DNA of 64,000 nt from Neptuniibacter marinus (GTDB lineage Bacteria > Pseudomonadota > Gammaproteobacteria > Pseudomonadales > Balneatricaceae). The notes beneath the pieces are model-generated. The model was not told where the DNA came from. It was given only the letters and a program-made list of their open reading frames with translations, and searched no databases. Location of the stretch: the NCBI RefSeq assembly GCF_001597725.1, contig NZ_LUTR01000001.1:350556-414555 (forward strand), read 5' to 3'. Of this stretch, positions 35,681 to 46,593 are shown in pieces (the stretch's first letter is position 1; each line of letters opens with the position of its first letter). A program made the translations under genes and the position numbers.

Positions 35681-37393
35681 TTGCAGCCGAGCCAACCATT
35701 AAGCGGACTAGCAAAACGGTTAGTTAATGAAGGTGTTTGCTCTGCAGAGGTGGCCGCTGATGCGGCGTTGCAGTGCCGAGAGAAACAGCAAACCTTTATC
35801 GCTTATGTTATTGAACAACGCCTTGTTAGCGCCTATAGAGCCGCCGCAGCAGCATCAGAAGAGTTTGGTATTCCACTATTAGATTTGGATGCCATGGACA
35901 TGGCCACGCTTCCCCAAGGGCTAATTAATGACTCGCTGATCAGTAAGCATCACGCACTCCCGCTACAAAAAAGGGATAACCGTTTATTTGTAGCTATATC
36001 CGATCCCACCAATATTCAAGCATTAGACGAATTTAAGTTTCAAAGTGGTATCACCACTGAAGCGATTATTGTTGAAGAAGACAAGCTTACCAAAGCGATA
36101 GAGTCCTTCCTCGACAATCAAGATTCAGCCTTAGATGACTTAGAAGATAGCGACCTTGATAATTTAGAGATTGATGATTCGCTAAATAATGCGCCACAAG
36201 AAGAATCCGCAGAAGATGCTGCCAATGATGCCCCCATTGTTCGCTTTGTAAATAAAATATTGCTGGATTCCATTAAGAACGGCGCCTCAGATATACACTT
36301 TGAACCCTACGAAAAAACTTATCGTATACGAAGCCGTATTGATGGAATTTTACAAGAGATTGCGAAACCGCCGTCTAATTTAGCCTCCCGCTTATCTGCT
36401 CGTTTAAAAGTTATGGCCCAAATGGATATCTCTGAACGCCGCGTCCCCCAGGATGGGCGTATTAAGATGAAGATCTCCAAAAATAGAGCGATCGATTTTC
36501 GTGTTAACACCCTACCGACCCTTTGGGGAGAAAAGATCGTACTGCGTATATTAGACCCGAGCAGTGCTCAAATGGGGGTTGAGGCTTTAGGGTTCGCTGA
36601 TTTCCAAAAAGAGATGTACCTTTCCACCTTACATAAACCACAAGGCATGGTACTCGTCACAGGCCCTACCGGAAGTGGTAAAACCGTTAGTCTTTATACA
36701 GGTCTAAATATACTTAATACTGAAGAGCGCAATATATCTACGGCTGAAGACCCTGTAGAGATTAACCTAGAAGGCATCAACCAAGTTCATGTAAGCTCAA
36801 AAGTAGGCCTTACCTTTGCGGAAGCGCTACGCGCCTTCCTCCGCCAAGACCCTGATGTAGTGATGGTGGGTGAGATTCGAGATCTTGAAACCGCAGAAAT
36901 TGCGATTAAAGCCGCACAAACCGGCCATATGGTGCTCTCCACGCTACACACAAACAGCGCCCCAGAAACCCTAACCCGACTAAGAAACATGGGCGTACCC
37001 GCCTTTAATATTGCCACTTCAGTGAGTTTAATTATCGCCCAACGATTGGGCCGACGCCTCTGCGAAAGCTGTAAACAACCCATTACACTACCTGAAGTTA
37101 CCCTACGTGAAGAGGGCTTTACCGACGAAGAGATCAAGAATATGACCCTCTTCGAAGCAAATCATGAGGGTTGCAATAAGTGTAACAGAGGTTATAAAGG
37201 TAGGGTTGGTATCTACGAGATGCTTGCTATGTCCCCAGAGATTGCTGAGGTCATTATGCAAAACGGAAACTCTCTGGATATACTAAAGGTCGCCAACACT
37301 CAAGGATTCCAAAGCTTAAGACGTTCAGGTCTGAAGAAAGTTGCCGAAGGTGTGACTAGCCTCGAAGAGATGAATCGCGTCATTAAGGTTTAA
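35681..37393 (+). CDS. pilB: Type IV pilus extension ATPase
   Basis: A 570-residue hexameric secretion ATPase powering pilus assembly. I chose TTG 35681 because AAGGGG lies 7 bases upstream and gives the usual PilB length and N-terminus (QPSQPLSGLAKRLV); a GTG at 35645 in frame lacks such a site. MshEN-like N-terminal domain, then Walker A GPTGSGKT, Walker B VVMVGEIRDLETAEIA, a His box (VLSTLHTN) and a zinc tetracysteine (CESCKQP ... CNKCNRGYKG). First of pilB-pilC-pilD-coaE-yacG. Confidence 0.93.
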   Translation: MQPSQPLSGLAKRLVNEGVCSAEVAADAALQCREKQQTFIAYVIEQRLVSAYRAAAAASEEFGIPLLDLDAMDMATLPQGLINDSLISKHHALPLQKRDNRLFVAISDPTNIQALDEFKFQSGITTEAIIVEEDKLTKAIESFLDNQDSALDDLEDSDLDNLEIDDSLNNAPQEESAEDAANDAPIVRFVNKILLDSIKNGASDIHFEPYEKTYRIRSRIDGILQEIAKPPSNLASRLSARLKVMAQMDISERRVPQDGRIKMKISKNRAIDFRVNTLPTLWGEKIVLRILDPSSAQMGVEALGFADFQKEMYLSTLHKPQGMVLVTGPTGSGKTVSLYTGLNILNTEERNISTAEDPVEINLEGINQVHVSSKVGLTFAEALRAFLRQDPDVVMVGEIRDLETAEIAIKAAQTGHMVLSTLHTNSAPETLTRLRNMGVPAFNIATSVSLIIAQRLGRRLCESCKQPITLPEVTLREEGFTDEEIKNMTLFEANHEGCNKCNRGYKGRVGIYEMLAMSPEIAEVIMQNGNSLDILKVANTQGFQSLRRSGLKKVAEGVTSLEEMNRVIKV

Positions 37394-37411
37394 TAACAGG
37401 ATATATTTGCT

Positions 37412-38632
37412 ATGGCCAAAGAAGCCAAGTTACATACATTTACCTGGCAGGGAAAAGATAAAAGCGGCAATGCCAGTAAAGGGAAAGTTGATGCCAGCAA
37501 TATTGCAATGGCTAAAGCTCAACTACGTAAACAGGGTATATTACCCTCCAAAGTAGCTAAGGAGAGAGGGGCTGGGCTTTTTAGTGCTAAAAGCAAACCT
37601 ATAAAACCAGTAGACATTGCCTTTTTTACTCGCCAAGTGGCTACTATGCTTAAATCCGGTGTTCCTCTACTACAAGGCCTAGACATTACCGCCGGTGGTG
37701 TCGAGAAAGACAAGCTTAAAGATATTATTTACGGCATTAAAAACGATGTAAATGGGGGGCTTGATTTTTCCACCGCCTTAACCAAATATCCTGAGCATTT
37801 CGACGACCTCTACTGTAGCCTTGTAAGCGCGGGCGAACAATCGGGTGCCTTAGAACAGATGCTCGATCGTATTGCCACCTACAAAGAGAAACTGGAAAGC
37901 TTAAAGGCCAAAATCAAAAAAGCCTTAACTTACCCCACCGCCGTTATCATCGTAGGTATTGTCGTATCCGCTATATTGCTGGTAAAAGTGGTGCCGCAAT
38001 TTGAATCAGTATTTGATAGCTTTGGTGCCGACCTCCCTGCCTTTACTCTCTTTGTTATTCATCTATCCGAAGTCGCTCAAGAGTGGTGGTGGATTGTACT
38101 GATCGCTATAGGCTTCGCCGGTTATGCTTTTAATAAAGCCCAAACCAAGTCAAAGAGATTTAGGGATGCAGTAGATAAAGCGATGCTTAAAATCCCAGTG
38201 ATTGGCCAAATTTTACACAATGCCTCAATTGCCCGCTTTTCTAGAACCTTAGCTACAACCTTTGCTGCCGGTGTGCCTTTAGTTAATGCACTGGACTCTG
38301 CTGCAGGAGCCTCGGGTAACGCACTCTACCGAGATGCCATACTCCAGATCAGAAATGGGGTATCAACAGGGCAATCACTAAAAGATGCGGTGACCATGAC
38401 AGGGATTTTCCCTAATATGACCGTGCAAATGATCGCCATCGGTGAGGAAGCAGGCTCACTGGAGATGATGCTAGAGAAAGTGGCCGATTTCTATGAAGAG
38501 CTGGTTGATAACGCGGTTGATAATCTTTCTAGCTTACTAGAACCTCTTATCATGGCTGTGCTCGGGGTATTAGTTGGTGGCTTAGTTATCGCCATGTACT
38601 TACCTATATTCCAGCTAGGTAATGTGGTTTAG
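37412..38632 (+). CDS. pilC: Type IV pilus inner-membrane platform protein
   Basis: A 406-residue GspF-family protein: two T2SSF domains (about 70-195 and 272-396), each with hydrophobic segments, and the family wording FTRQVATMLKSGVPLLQGL and FSRTLATTFAAGVPLVNAL. Sits in the inner membrane between PilB and the pilin. 18 bases after pilB. Confidence 0.96.
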   Translation: MAKEAKLHTFTWQGKDKSGNASKGKVDASNIAMAKAQLRKQGILPSKVAKERGAGLFSAKSKPIKPVDIAFFTRQVATMLKSGVPLLQGLDITAGGVEKDKLKDIIYGIKNDVNGGLDFSTALTKYPEHFDDLYCSLVSAGEQSGALEQMLDRIATYKEKLESLKAKIKKALTYPTAVIIVGIVVSAILLVKVVPQFESVFDSFGADLPAFTLFVIHLSEVAQEWWWIVLIAIGFAGYAFNKAQTKSKRFRDAVDKAMLKIPVIGQILHNASIARFSRTLATTFAAGVPLVNALDSAAGASGNALYRDAILQIRNGVSTGQSLKDAVTMTGIFPNMTVQMIAIGEEAGSLEMMLEKVADFYEELVDNAVDNLSSLLEPLIMAVLGVLVGGLVIAMYLPIFQLGNVV

Positions 38633-38698
38633 ATAACGTTTTTTGATGGAAATATTACAAAAAGCGCCCTAGTAAACGAATCATTTAGAAGATTACTA

Positions 38699-39544
38699 AT
38701 GATCCTTAATATCGATCCAGCGTGGGCTATAGCCTGCGCTTTTATTGTATCCCTCTGCGTCGGCAGTTTTTTAAATGTGGTTATTCACCGCCTACCTATT
38801 ATGATGGAACGGGAATGGTTAGCTGAACATGAGGCAGAAAATACCGAACAACAGGAAGCATTTAACCTTTCAGCGCCCGCCTCCACCTGCCCACAATGTG
38901 GGCATAAAATTAGATGGTACGAAAATATTCCTGTAATTAGTTACCTATACCTAAGAGCCAAATGTGCTTCCTGCGGTTTACATATCCCTTTTCGTTACCC
39001 CGTTATTGAGCTATTAACCGCGATAGCAGGGGCTATTATTGTTTATATCTATGGTGTAAACCTAGTCAGCCTCAGCCTGACACTGCTGACCTGGGGGTTA
39101 ATCTGCCTAATCTTTATCGATATTGATCATCAATTATTACCTGACCGCATTACACTACCTTTACTGTGGTTAGGCTTATTCGTAAATAGCTTCAGCTTAT
39201 TCACCTCTCTGGAAAGCGCTGTATATGGTGCTATTGCTGGCTACTTAAGTTTATGGAGTGTTTATTGGGCGTTTAAATTATTAACAGGCAAAGAGGGTAT
39301 GGGATACGGTGATTTTAAATTACTGGCCGCTCTCGGAGCTTGGGCTGGATGGGCACAGTTACCCCTTATTATTCTATTGAGCTCTTTGGTTGGTGCTATA
39401 TTAGGCATCGCGATGATCGCAGCGAAAAAGCATGAACAACAAGCACCTATGCCGTTTGGCCCTTATCTCGCCATTGCCGGTTGGGTTGCCCTTATCTGGG
39501 GCGATAATATTACCGGTCTCTACCTTCAATTTGCTGGTTTATAG
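38699..39544 (+). CDS. pilD: Prepilin leader peptidase / N-methyltransferase
   Basis: A 281-residue aspartic peptidase in the inner membrane. The cytoplasmic zinc tetracysteine is CPQCGHKIRWYENIP ... CASCG, and the two catalytic aspartates lie in IDIDHQLLPDRIT and GYGDFKLLAALGAW. Cuts and N-methylates PilA and the minor pilins. The stop codon abuts the coaE start. Confidence 0.96.
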   Translation: MILNIDPAWAIACAFIVSLCVGSFLNVVIHRLPIMMEREWLAEHEAENTEQQEAFNLSAPASTCPQCGHKIRWYENIPVISYLYLRAKCASCGLHIPFRYPVIELLTAIAGAIIVYIYGVNLVSLSLTLLTWGLICLIFIDIDHQLLPDRITLPLLWLGLFVNSFSLFTSLESAVYGAIAGYLSLWSVYWAFKLLTGKEGMGYGDFKLLAALGAWAGWAQLPLIILLSSLVGAILGIAMIAAKKHEQQAPMPFGPYLAIAGWVALIWGDNITGLYLQFAGL

Positions 39545-40156
39545 ATGTTTATAGTCGGTATAACAGGCGGAATAGGCTCAGGAAAAAGCGCTGTTACTCG
39601 TCAATTAGAGCAGTTCGGAATTAACGTTATTGATGCCGATATAGTCGCGCGAGAAGTAGTAGCACCAAAAGAAGAAGCCCTTCAGAAAATCGCACAGCAC
39701 TTTGGTTCACAAATACTCACAGACTCAGGTGAGCTAAACCGTGCAGCACTGAGAGCAAAAATTTTTAGTGATCCTGAAGAGCGAAGATGGTTAGAGCAAC
39801 TACTTCACCCGGTGATCCGAGCACGTATTATTCAACAACTGGGAAACACCCGATCTAACTATGCAGTACTCGCCTCTCCCCTGCTACTTGAAACAGATCA
39901 GCATCAACTCACCGATCATATCGTGGTTGTTGATGTACCTGAGGCAATACAGATCGAGCGCACGGTTGCTCGCGATAAAAACAACGTAAAACAAGTAAAA
40001 TCTATCATCCAAACACAGATGCCTAGAGACCAAAAGATAGCAAAAGCTGATACGATCATTGATAATAGCGCGGACTTAGCAACTCTTGAAACGAAAGTTA
40101 GCGCCTTACATTCTAAATTACTTACGCTTGCTAAACAGGCTCATAATCATGACTAA
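39545..40156 (+). CDS. coaE: Dephospho-CoA kinase
   Basis: A 203-residue P-loop kinase for the last step of coenzyme A synthesis. Walker [11 protein letters not shown] at about 8-17, then [10 protein letters not shown] and HPVIRARI family motifs. Begins right at the pilD stop and overlaps yacG by 8 bases. Confidence 0.96.
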   Translation: MFIVGITGGIGSGKSAVTRQLEQFGINVIDADIVAREVVAPKEEALQKIAQHFGSQILTDSGELNRAALRAKIFSDPEERRWLEQLLHPVIRARIIQQLGNTRSNYAVLASPLLLETDQHQLTDHIVVVDVPEAIQIERTVARDKNNVKQVKSIIQTQMPRDQKIAKADTIIDNSADLATLETKVSALHSKLLTLAKQAHNHD

Positions 40157-40385
40157 GCCCCAAGTAAAATGCCCTACTTGTCAAAAAAAGCAGACATGGA
40201 GTACTGACAACCCATTTAGACCTTTTTGCAGTGAACGCTGCAAACTGATCGACTTAGGCGCTTGGGCAAATGAGGAGTATCAAATTCCTGAATCAAAATC
40301 TGCTAGCGACTATAGCAGTGGTGAAAATGAAGAGCATGTAGACCGAGATGGACCTATTCCTCAAGGTCCTGAGACCATGCACTAA
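40149..40385 (+). CDS. yacG: DNA gyrase inhibitor YacG
   Basis: A 78-residue zinc protein from ATG 40149. Four cysteines in CPTCQKK and [15 protein letters not shown] bind zinc; an acidic tail follows ([12 protein letters not shown]). YacG binds GyrB and inhibits gyrase in E. coli. An earlier in-frame start would run inside coaE. Its 3' end overlaps the convergent Nudix/ThiE-like gene by 32 bases. Confidence 0.93.
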   Translation: MTKPQVKCPTCQKKQTWSTDNPFRPFCSERCKLIDLGAWANEEYQIPESKSASDYSSGENEEHVDRDGPIPQGPETMH

Positions 40386-41307
40386 TACCTGCGACCCCCT
40401 GAGCACCATTACTAACAGCCTTATCAAGCAAGCGACTATCTACCCCACCAAGGGCATACACAGGAATAGAGCAATCACTGACCATCTGTTGGAACAGTTC
40501 CCAGCCTAAGGGAACCGCTTGAGGGTGGGATTGGGTTTTTAATACAGGTGATAAAGTAACAAAGTCTAGCCCTTTATCGACCGCCATCGCCATCTGCTCA
40601 GGATTATGACATGAGGCACTTAACCATCGTCCGCTAAATTGATTTCGCTGCTTAAGCTCCGTTAGCCGCAATGAACTAAGATGTAAAGCATCAGCATTTA
40701 AAGCCTCAGCAACCTCAATTGAGCTATTCACGATAAGCGGTATCGACCGTCCTGCTAACAACTTTTTAATACGTTTATATACGATATCAAACGTATCCAC
40801 AGCGAGATCATGGTTTCTCAGCATAATCCCTTCAGCGCCGTTAGATAAAGCCTGTTCAACAAAGTGAACCACTGTATCTACATTAGATAAATTAGGGGTT
40901 ATCGCGATAAGCTTAGGTAAAAGGCATGCATTAAGAATAGGCTTATTTGCTGCTGGAAAGGCAAAACTATCAAGCTCGCCTTTAGCGACCCAACGTATCG
41001 GTTGCCCCTCTTTTCCCCAAGCCTCCCCATCGAACGCACTTACTTCAAACACATCCAACAAAACCGATTTATCACTGTAATGATAGGGTACTTTTATCAG
41101 CGGTCTAGCCTCTTTTACCTCGATACCTATCTCCTCATTCAACTCTCGAGATAAGGCCGTCAGCGCACTTTCACCCTGCTCCACTTTACCACCGGGAAAC
41201 TCCCACAAGCCACCCTGATGCTGATCTTCCGAGCGTCTTGCTATTAAAACTTCGCCTGCTGAGTTTTTAATAACCGCCGCGGCAACATGAATCAATTTAC
41301 GCTTCAT
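40354..41307 (-). CDS. Nudix hydrolase (MutT) fused to a ThiE-like domain
   Basis: A 317-residue two-domain protein. Residues 1-130 are a MutT-type hydrolase with a complete Nudix box (G40-x5-E46-x7-REL-x-EE-x-GI62), expected to clean oxidised nucleotides such as 8-oxo-dGTP. Residues about 135-317 resemble thiamine phosphate synthase, with [12 protein letters not shown] and VYALGGV, but the ThiE motif NDR reads NSS and HLGQ reads HLSS, so thiamine synthesis activity is doubtful. The same fusion and position occur in Pseudomonas. 51 bases after argJ. Confidence 0.9.
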   Translation of the reverse strand: MKRKLIHVAAAVIKNSAGEVLIARRSEDQHQGGLWEFPGGKVEQGESALTALSRELNEEIGIEVKEARPLIKVPYHYSDKSVLLDVFEVSAFDGEAWGKEGQPIRWVAKGELDSFAFPAANKPILNACLLPKLIAITPNLSNVDTVVHFVEQALSNGAEGIMLRNHDLAVDTFDIVYKRIKKLLAGRSIPLIVNSSIEVAEALNADALHLSSLRLTELKQRNQFSGRWLSASCHNPEQMAMAVDKGLDFVTLSPVLKTQSHPQAVPLGWELFQQMVSDCSIPVYALGGVDSRLLDKAVSNGAQGVAGISAWSQDLEE

Positions 41308-41358
41308 CTATTCATAACACTCGTTTAATAACTGATAGTGAGCAACCAATAAGGCAAC

Positions 41359-42579
41359 TTAGCTGCGGTAATCCGCATTAATGCTGACATAGTCGTGAGA
41401 TAGATCCGTTGTCCAAACCCTTTCGGTGATATCTCCGCGATTAAGTACAACTCTAATCAATATCTCCTCAGCATCCATTACAGCCTGCCCCGCCTCTTCG
41501 GTATAACCCGCATCACGACCGCCGTTGCTCACTATGCAAACATCACCCAAAAAGATCTGCAGTGCATTCAAATCTAAATTTTCAATACCTGCACGACCTA
41601 CAACAGCCAAAATACGGCCCCAATTCGGATCAGAAGCAAACAGTGCTGTTTTAACTAAGGGCGAATGAGCAATATCAAAAGCCGTACGTAGCGCTTCATC
41701 TTGACTCGCAGCCGACTCTACCTCAACTGTCACAAACTTAGTTGCACCTTCACCGTCTCTAATGATCGCATGAGCGAGTTCTTGCATTACGGCAGTTAAT
41801 GCTTGTTTAAAAGCTGAAAGCCCCTCTTGATCACTCTCAGAGACAACAACGCCAGACTTTCCTGTTGCCACCAACATACAAGAATCATTGGTCGACGTAT
41901 CACCATCAACGGTAATACGGTTAAATGAACAGTCTGTCGCTTCTATCAATAATTTTTGCAGCAATTCAGGTTCAACACCCGCATCAGTCGCTACATAACC
42001 CAACATGGTTGCCATATTCGGCTTAATCATGCCAGAGCCTTTAGATATGCCAGTTAACGTGACGGTTTTGCCTTTATAAGTGTACTGCTGCGAAGCCCCT
42101 TTAAGGCGCGTATCTGTCGTTAAAATACCTTCTGCGGCATCTAGCCAGCCATTTTCTGATAAAACGGCTTTTGCTTTAGGCAAAGCAGAAATAAGTTTCT
42201 CGACCGGTAACTTTTCACCAATAACACCTGTAGAAAATGGTAGCACTGCTGCTATATCTACATCACAGAGCTCAGCTACCGCAGAACAAGTAGCTACAGC
42301 ATCATTCCAACCTTCCTCTCCAGTTCCTGCGTTAGCATTACCTGTATTGACTATAAGATAGCGAGCCGCTGTTTTACTTAGGTGTTCTTTACAGATGGAG
42401 ACAGGCGCTGCACAAAAAGAATTTTTAGTAAAAACACCGACGACACTGGCACCCTCACAAACTCGCATTAGCACAACATCTTTACGTCCTGGGGTTTTAA
42501 TACCCGCAGACGCTGTACCTAATTCAAAACCACTTACATTGTGCATTTTAGCTGGGAATGTAGCTGGACCTACGGCCAT
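41359..42579 (-). CDS. argJ: Bifunctional ornithine acetyltransferase / N-acetylglutamate synthase
   Basis: A 406-residue protein that self-cleaves into two chains. The nucleophile threonine lies in KPNMATMLGYVATDA after KGSGMI. It moves acetyl groups between ornithine and glutamate in the cyclic arginine pathway. N-terminal VFTKNSFCAAPV and NTGNANAGTG are family motifs. Between secA and the Nudix fusion, same strand. Confidence 0.96.
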   Translation of the reverse strand: MAVGPATFPAKMHNVSGFELGTASAGIKTPGRKDVVLMRVCEGASVVGVFTKNSFCAAPVSICKEHLSKTAARYLIVNTGNANAGTGEEGWNDAVATCSAVAELCDVDIAAVLPFSTGVIGEKLPVEKLISALPKAKAVLSENGWLDAAEGILTTDTRLKGASQQYTYKGKTVTLTGISKGSGMIKPNMATMLGYVATDAGVEPELLQKLLIEATDCSFNRITVDGDTSTNDSCMLVATGKSGVVVSESDQEGLSAFKQALTAVMQELAHAIIRDGEGATKFVTVEVESAASQDEALRTAFDIAHSPLVKTALFASDPNWGRILAVVGRAGIENLDLNALQIFLGDVCIVSNGGRDAGYTEEAGQAVMDAEEILIRVVLNRGDITERVWTTDLSHDYVSINADYRS

Positions 42580-42649
42580 TTTATAATCTCCTTAGCGCAG
42601 AAAGCAGCCAACAGGCTGCTCTCTTAACTGTATTAAAACTGTATCTAAA

Positions 42650-45391
42650 TTATGTAGATAGTTTACCGTGACACTGCTTATATTTTTTACCTGAGCCACA
42701 AGGACAAGGTTCATTTCGACCTACTTTTCGCCCATCCCTGACAAAAGTTTCACCTTGCTCATCTACCGCTTCAGCATCATCACTATCATCAGCCATTGCG
42801 GAGCTTTGATCATGAGTAAAATCCATCTGCTGACTTTCAGCTTGCTCACGGCGCAGCCGCTCCATCGCTTCAATCTCTTCAGGCTGCTGTACCTGTACAT
42901 GGCAGATAATACGAATAACATCACGTTTAATATTATCCAATAGCTCCTGAAATAGATGGAAAGATTCGCGCTTATATTCTTGTTTAGGATTCTTTTGAGC
43001 ATAACCGCGTAAGTGAATACCTTGTCGTAGGTGATCCATAGTTTGCAGATGCTCTTTCCACAGCGTATCAAGAACTTGCAGCATTACCTGCTTTTCAAAG
43101 TTACGCATAGTGGACTCACCCACCTGCTGCTCTTTCTGTTTATAAACCGCTAAGATCTCGTCCTGAACTTTTTGATAAAGCGTTTCTTCATGTAAGCTAT
43201 CGTCTTGATCAAGCCATTCCTGAACCGGCAGTTTTACTGAGAAATCAGCTTCAAGCGAGCGCTCGAGACCTGCTATATCCCACTGCTCTTCCAAACTTTG
43301 AGGGGGAACAAATTCACTAAACTTGTTCGCAACAACCTCTTCACGAACAGCATCAATGGTTTCAGATATATCATCCGTTGCCATAATTTCATTACGCTGA
43401 TCATAAATAACTGTACGCTGATCATTAGCAACATCATCATATTCAAGAAGCGATTTACGAATATCAAAGTTACGTCCCTCAACTTTCCGTTGTGCTTTTT
43501 CGATAGCGTTACTCACCATCTTGTGCTCGATCGCCTCACCACGTTCCATACCTAGCGCCTGCATGAGCTGGCGAACACGATCTGACGCAAAGATACGCAT
43601 AAGGTCATCTTCCAACGATAGGAAGAAACGAGAAGAACCTGGATCACCCTGACGACCTGCACGACCACGTAGTTGATTATCAATACGACGTGATTCATGA
43701 CGCTCTGTACCAATAATATGTAGGCCGCCATTTTCAAGAACTTGCTGATGACGTTTTTCCCAAGCTGCAGTCACTTCTGCAATCTGCTCATCCGTTGGGT
43801 TATCAAGTTCAGCTAACTCGGCTTCTAACTTGCCGCCTAGAACAATGTCTGTACCACGGCCTGCCATATTGGTTGCTATAGTCACAGCACCTGGACGACC
43901 GGCCTGAGCAATAATCGAGGCCTCACCACCATGATTTTTAGCGTTCAGTACGTTATGAACGATTTTCTCTTTCTTCAACAGTGTAGAAATAAGCTCAGAA
44001 GACTCTACAGACGCCGTTCCCACTAGGACTGGACGCAGAGCCTCTTGGCAAGCACGAATCTCTTTAACGATCGCTTCATACTTCTCTTCTACACTCATGT
44101 AGATAAGATCGTTTTCATCTTTACGCGAAACAGGCTTATTAGTAGGAATGACCACAACATCTAGGCCATAAATCTGACGAAGCTCAAACGCTTCGGTATC
44201 AGCTGTACCGGTCATACCTGACAGTTTTGTATATAAGCGGAAATAGTTCTGAAACGTTGTAGATGCGAATGTCTGACTTTCATTTTGTACAGACACGCCC
44301 TCTTTAGCTTCTACCGCCTGATGCAAGCCTTCAGACCAACGGCGACCTTGCATAATACGGCCGGTATGCTCATCAACAATGACGACTTCATTGTTTTGGA
44401 CAATATAATCCACATCTTTCTGGAACAAGTAGTGGGCACGTAAACCCGCCAAGACATGATGCAGTAAGTTGAGATTATGAGGGGCATAAAGACTTTCCCC
44501 TTCATTCAGCAGACCTTTTTCTGTAAGCAACTCTTCAACAGCGGCATGGCCTGCCTCTGTTAATTCAACAGTACGATTTTTCTCATCAACCGCAAAGTGC
44601 TCACTAATATCTTGCGACTCATCCTGCGGATCAATCTCACCATCAAACTTTTTAAGCTTTGGAATCAATTGATTAATCGTGACATACATCTGTGAACTAT
44701 CTTCGGCAGGACCAGAGATAATCAACGGCGTCCGAGCTTCATCAATAAGAATCGAATCAACCTCATCCACAACCGCAAAGTTAAAATCTCTCTGCACCTT
44801 CTCATCAAGACTAAATGCCATATTGTCGCGAAGGTAATCAAAACCGAATTCGTTATTGGTTCCATAGGTAATATCAGCCGCATAAGCAGCACGTTTTGTA
44901 GCTGGATCCTGTCCAGAAAGCGCAACACCGACTGTCAAACCTAATGCTTCATATAATGGACGCATCCATTCAGCATCACGACTAGCAAGATAGTCGTTTA
45001 CCGTCACAACATGCACACCCAAACTGCTTAATGCGTTCAAATATACAGCTAAAGTTGCCACCAGTGTTTTACCTTCACCCGTGCGCATCTCTGCTACTTT
45101 ACCATCGTGTAAAGCCATACCACCGATTAACTGAACATCGAAGTGGCGCATACCCATAACACGTTTGGACGCTTCACGAACAACAGCAAAAGCTTCTGGC
45201 AACAATTGATCAAGGCTAGAACCTTCCTCAAGACGCTGACGAAACTCAACCGTTTTGGCTGCCAGTTCTTCATCTGTTAGTTTTTCAAGATCGACTTCTA
45301 ATGCATTAATCGCCTTAACGATTTTACCCATGCGTTTTAGTTCACGATCATTCTTACTACCAAAAACTTTCTTTAACAATCCTGTCAGCAT
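42650..45391 (-). CDS. secA: Preprotein translocase ATPase SecA
   Basis: A 913-residue motor of the Sec pathway. I start at ATG 45391 ([15 protein letters not shown]), the usual SecA N-terminus; 13 further residues upstream are in frame but unlike SecA. Walker [16 protein letters not shown], Walker [12 protein letters not shown], the [14 protein letters not shown] helicase motif, and a C-terminal zinc finger [16 protein letters not shown] that binds SecB and lipids. Separated from lpxC by a terminator, so a promoter should lie in 45392-45531. Confidence 0.97.
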   Translation of the reverse strand: MLTGLLKKVFGSKNDRELKRMGKIVKAINALEVDLEKLTDEELAAKTVEFRQRLEEGSSLDQLLPEAFAVVREASKRVMGMRHFDVQLIGGMALHDGKVAEMRTGEGKTLVATLAVYLNALSSLGVHVVTVNDYLASRDAEWMRPLYEALGLTVGVALSGQDPATKRAAYAADITYGTNNEFGFDYLRDNMAFSLDEKVQRDFNFAVVDEVDSILIDEARTPLIISGPAEDSSQMYVTINQLIPKLKKFDGEIDPQDESQDISEHFAVDEKNRTVELTEAGHAAVEELLTEKGLLNEGESLYAPHNLNLLHHVLAGLRAHYLFQKDVDYIVQNNEVVIVDEHTGRIMQGRRWSEGLHQAVEAKEGVSVQNESQTFASTTFQNYFRLYTKLSGMTGTADTEAFELRQIYGLDVVVIPTNKPVSRKDENDLIYMSVEEKYEAIVKEIRACQEALRPVLVGTASVESSELISTLLKKEKIVHNVLNAKNHGGEASIIAQAGRPGAVTIATNMAGRGTDIVLGGKLEAELAELDNPTDEQIAEVTAAWEKRHQQVLENGGLHIIGTERHESRRIDNQLRGRAGRQGDPGSSRFFLSLEDDLMRIFASDRVRQLMQALGMERGEAIEHKMVSNAIEKAQRKVEGRNFDIRKSLLEYDDVANDQRTVIYDQRNEIMATDDISETIDAVREEVVANKFSEFVPPQSLEEQWDIAGLERSLEADFSVKLPVQEWLDQDDSLHEETLYQKVQDEILAVYKQKEQQVGESTMRNFEKQVMLQVLDTLWKEHLQTMDHLRQGIHLRGYAQKNPKQEYKRESFHLFQELLDNIKRDVIRIICHVQVQQPEEIEAMERLRREQAESQQMDFTHDQSSAMADDSDDAEAVDEQGETFVRDGRKVGRNEPCPCGSGKKYKQCHGKLST

Positions 45392-45531
45392 ATCTTGACT
45401 TATACCTATGAAGTCTAAAACGATCCTCAACTCTTCGGAGGAGGAAAAAAATTAACTCAGCATTCTACCTTTATTTGGGGCAGAAATTGAATCTAAAAGG
45501 GCGAATAAATAAAAACCTTACATAAAAATGC

Positions 45532-45562
45532 AAAAAAAAAACCGAACATAGAGTTCGGTTTT
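45532..45562 (-). terminator. Terminator after lpxC, end of the dcw array
   Basis: On the minus strand AAAACCGAAC, loop TCTAT, GTTCGGTTTTTTTTTT. A stable stem with a run of T, 16 bases past the lpxC stop. It separates the division cluster from secA. Confidence 0.9.
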
Positions 45563-45578
45563 CAAAAAAATTAGAAGT

Positions 45579-46493
45579 TTAAACAGCTAAAACAGGCTTC
45601 TGGTAGGAGATCGGTGCACTTTCTTCATTATTTTCGAAAGTGACAATTTCCCACGCTTCTTCATTAGCTAAGAGTTCACGTAGTAAACGATTATTCAAAT
45701 AGTGTCCTGATTTATCACCGTAGAATTCACCAATTAGGCTTTTTCCTAACAGATATAAATCCCCAACGGCATCAAGCACTTTGTGTTTAACAAACTCATC
45801 ATCATAACGAAGACCATCTTCATTAAGAATACGATAATCATCAACAACTATTGCGTTATCAAAACTACCGCCTAGAGCAAGGTTTTGTGAACGAAGGTAC
45901 TCATAATCACTCATAAAACCAAAGGTACGGGCACGGCTCACCTCTTTCACAAAAGAGGTACTAGAGAAGTCCAACGATGACTCCATCTTACGTCCTTCAA
46001 ATGCAGGGTGATCAAACTCAATTTTAAAACCGACTTTGAAGCCATCAAACGGTTTAAATGTGGCCGACTTACCGTCCGATTCAACAGTAACCTCTTTAGT
46101 GATGCGAATAAACTCTTTCGCCGCATTCTGCTCTTCGAGGCCTGCCGATTGAATAAGAAATACAAATGGAGCAGCACTACCGTCCATAATAGGTACTTCT
46201 TCGGCACTTAACTCCACATACGCATTATCAATACCTAAACCAGCCATTGCAGAAAGCAGATGCTCAACGGTCGCAATACGTGCACCATCTTTGGCTAAGT
46301 TTGTAGACAGCGTTGTGTCAGCAACGTTGTGTGCGTGCGCTAAAATCTCAACCACTGGATCAAGATCTACACGACGGAATACTATACCTGTATTCACGGG
46401 CGCCGGCTTAAGTGTCAGGTAAACTTTCTGACCTGTATGTAAACCGATACCTGTTGCTTTAATACTGTTTTTTAACGTTCTCTGCTTAATCAT
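45579..46493 (-). CDS. lpxC: UDP-3-O-acyl-N-acetylglucosamine deacetylase
   Basis: 304 residues from ATG 46493 ([19 protein letters not shown]), the standard LpxC start; an upstream in-frame start adds a hydrophobic tail not seen in the family. Zinc ligand H78 is in [16 protein letters not shown], the others in [17 protein letters not shown], and the catalytic His in DKSGHYLNN. First committed step of lipid A synthesis. Confidence 0.97.
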   Translation of the reverse strand: MIKQRTLKNSIKATGIGLHTGQKVYLTLKPAPVNTGIVFRRVDLDPVVEILAHAHNVADTTLSTNLAKDGARIATVEHLLSAMAGLGIDNAYVELSAEEVPIMDGSAAPFVFLIQSAGLEEQNAAKEFIRITKEVTVESDGKSATFKPFDGFKVGFKIEFDHPAFEGRKMESSLDFSSTSFVKEVSRARTFGFMSDYEYLRSQNLALGGSFDNAIVVDDYRILNEDGLRYDDEFVKHKVLDAVGDLYLLGKSLIGEFYGDKSGHYLNNRLLRELLANEEAWEIVTFENNEESAPISYQKPVLAV

Positions 46494-46593
46494 GCCATCT
46501 GCCAAAAATAAAAGGGCCATCCTAGCGCGCAATACTAACAAAAAATTCACCTTTTAGAAAGATGAATCCTTGACCACTCTACGCTTATGCAGT

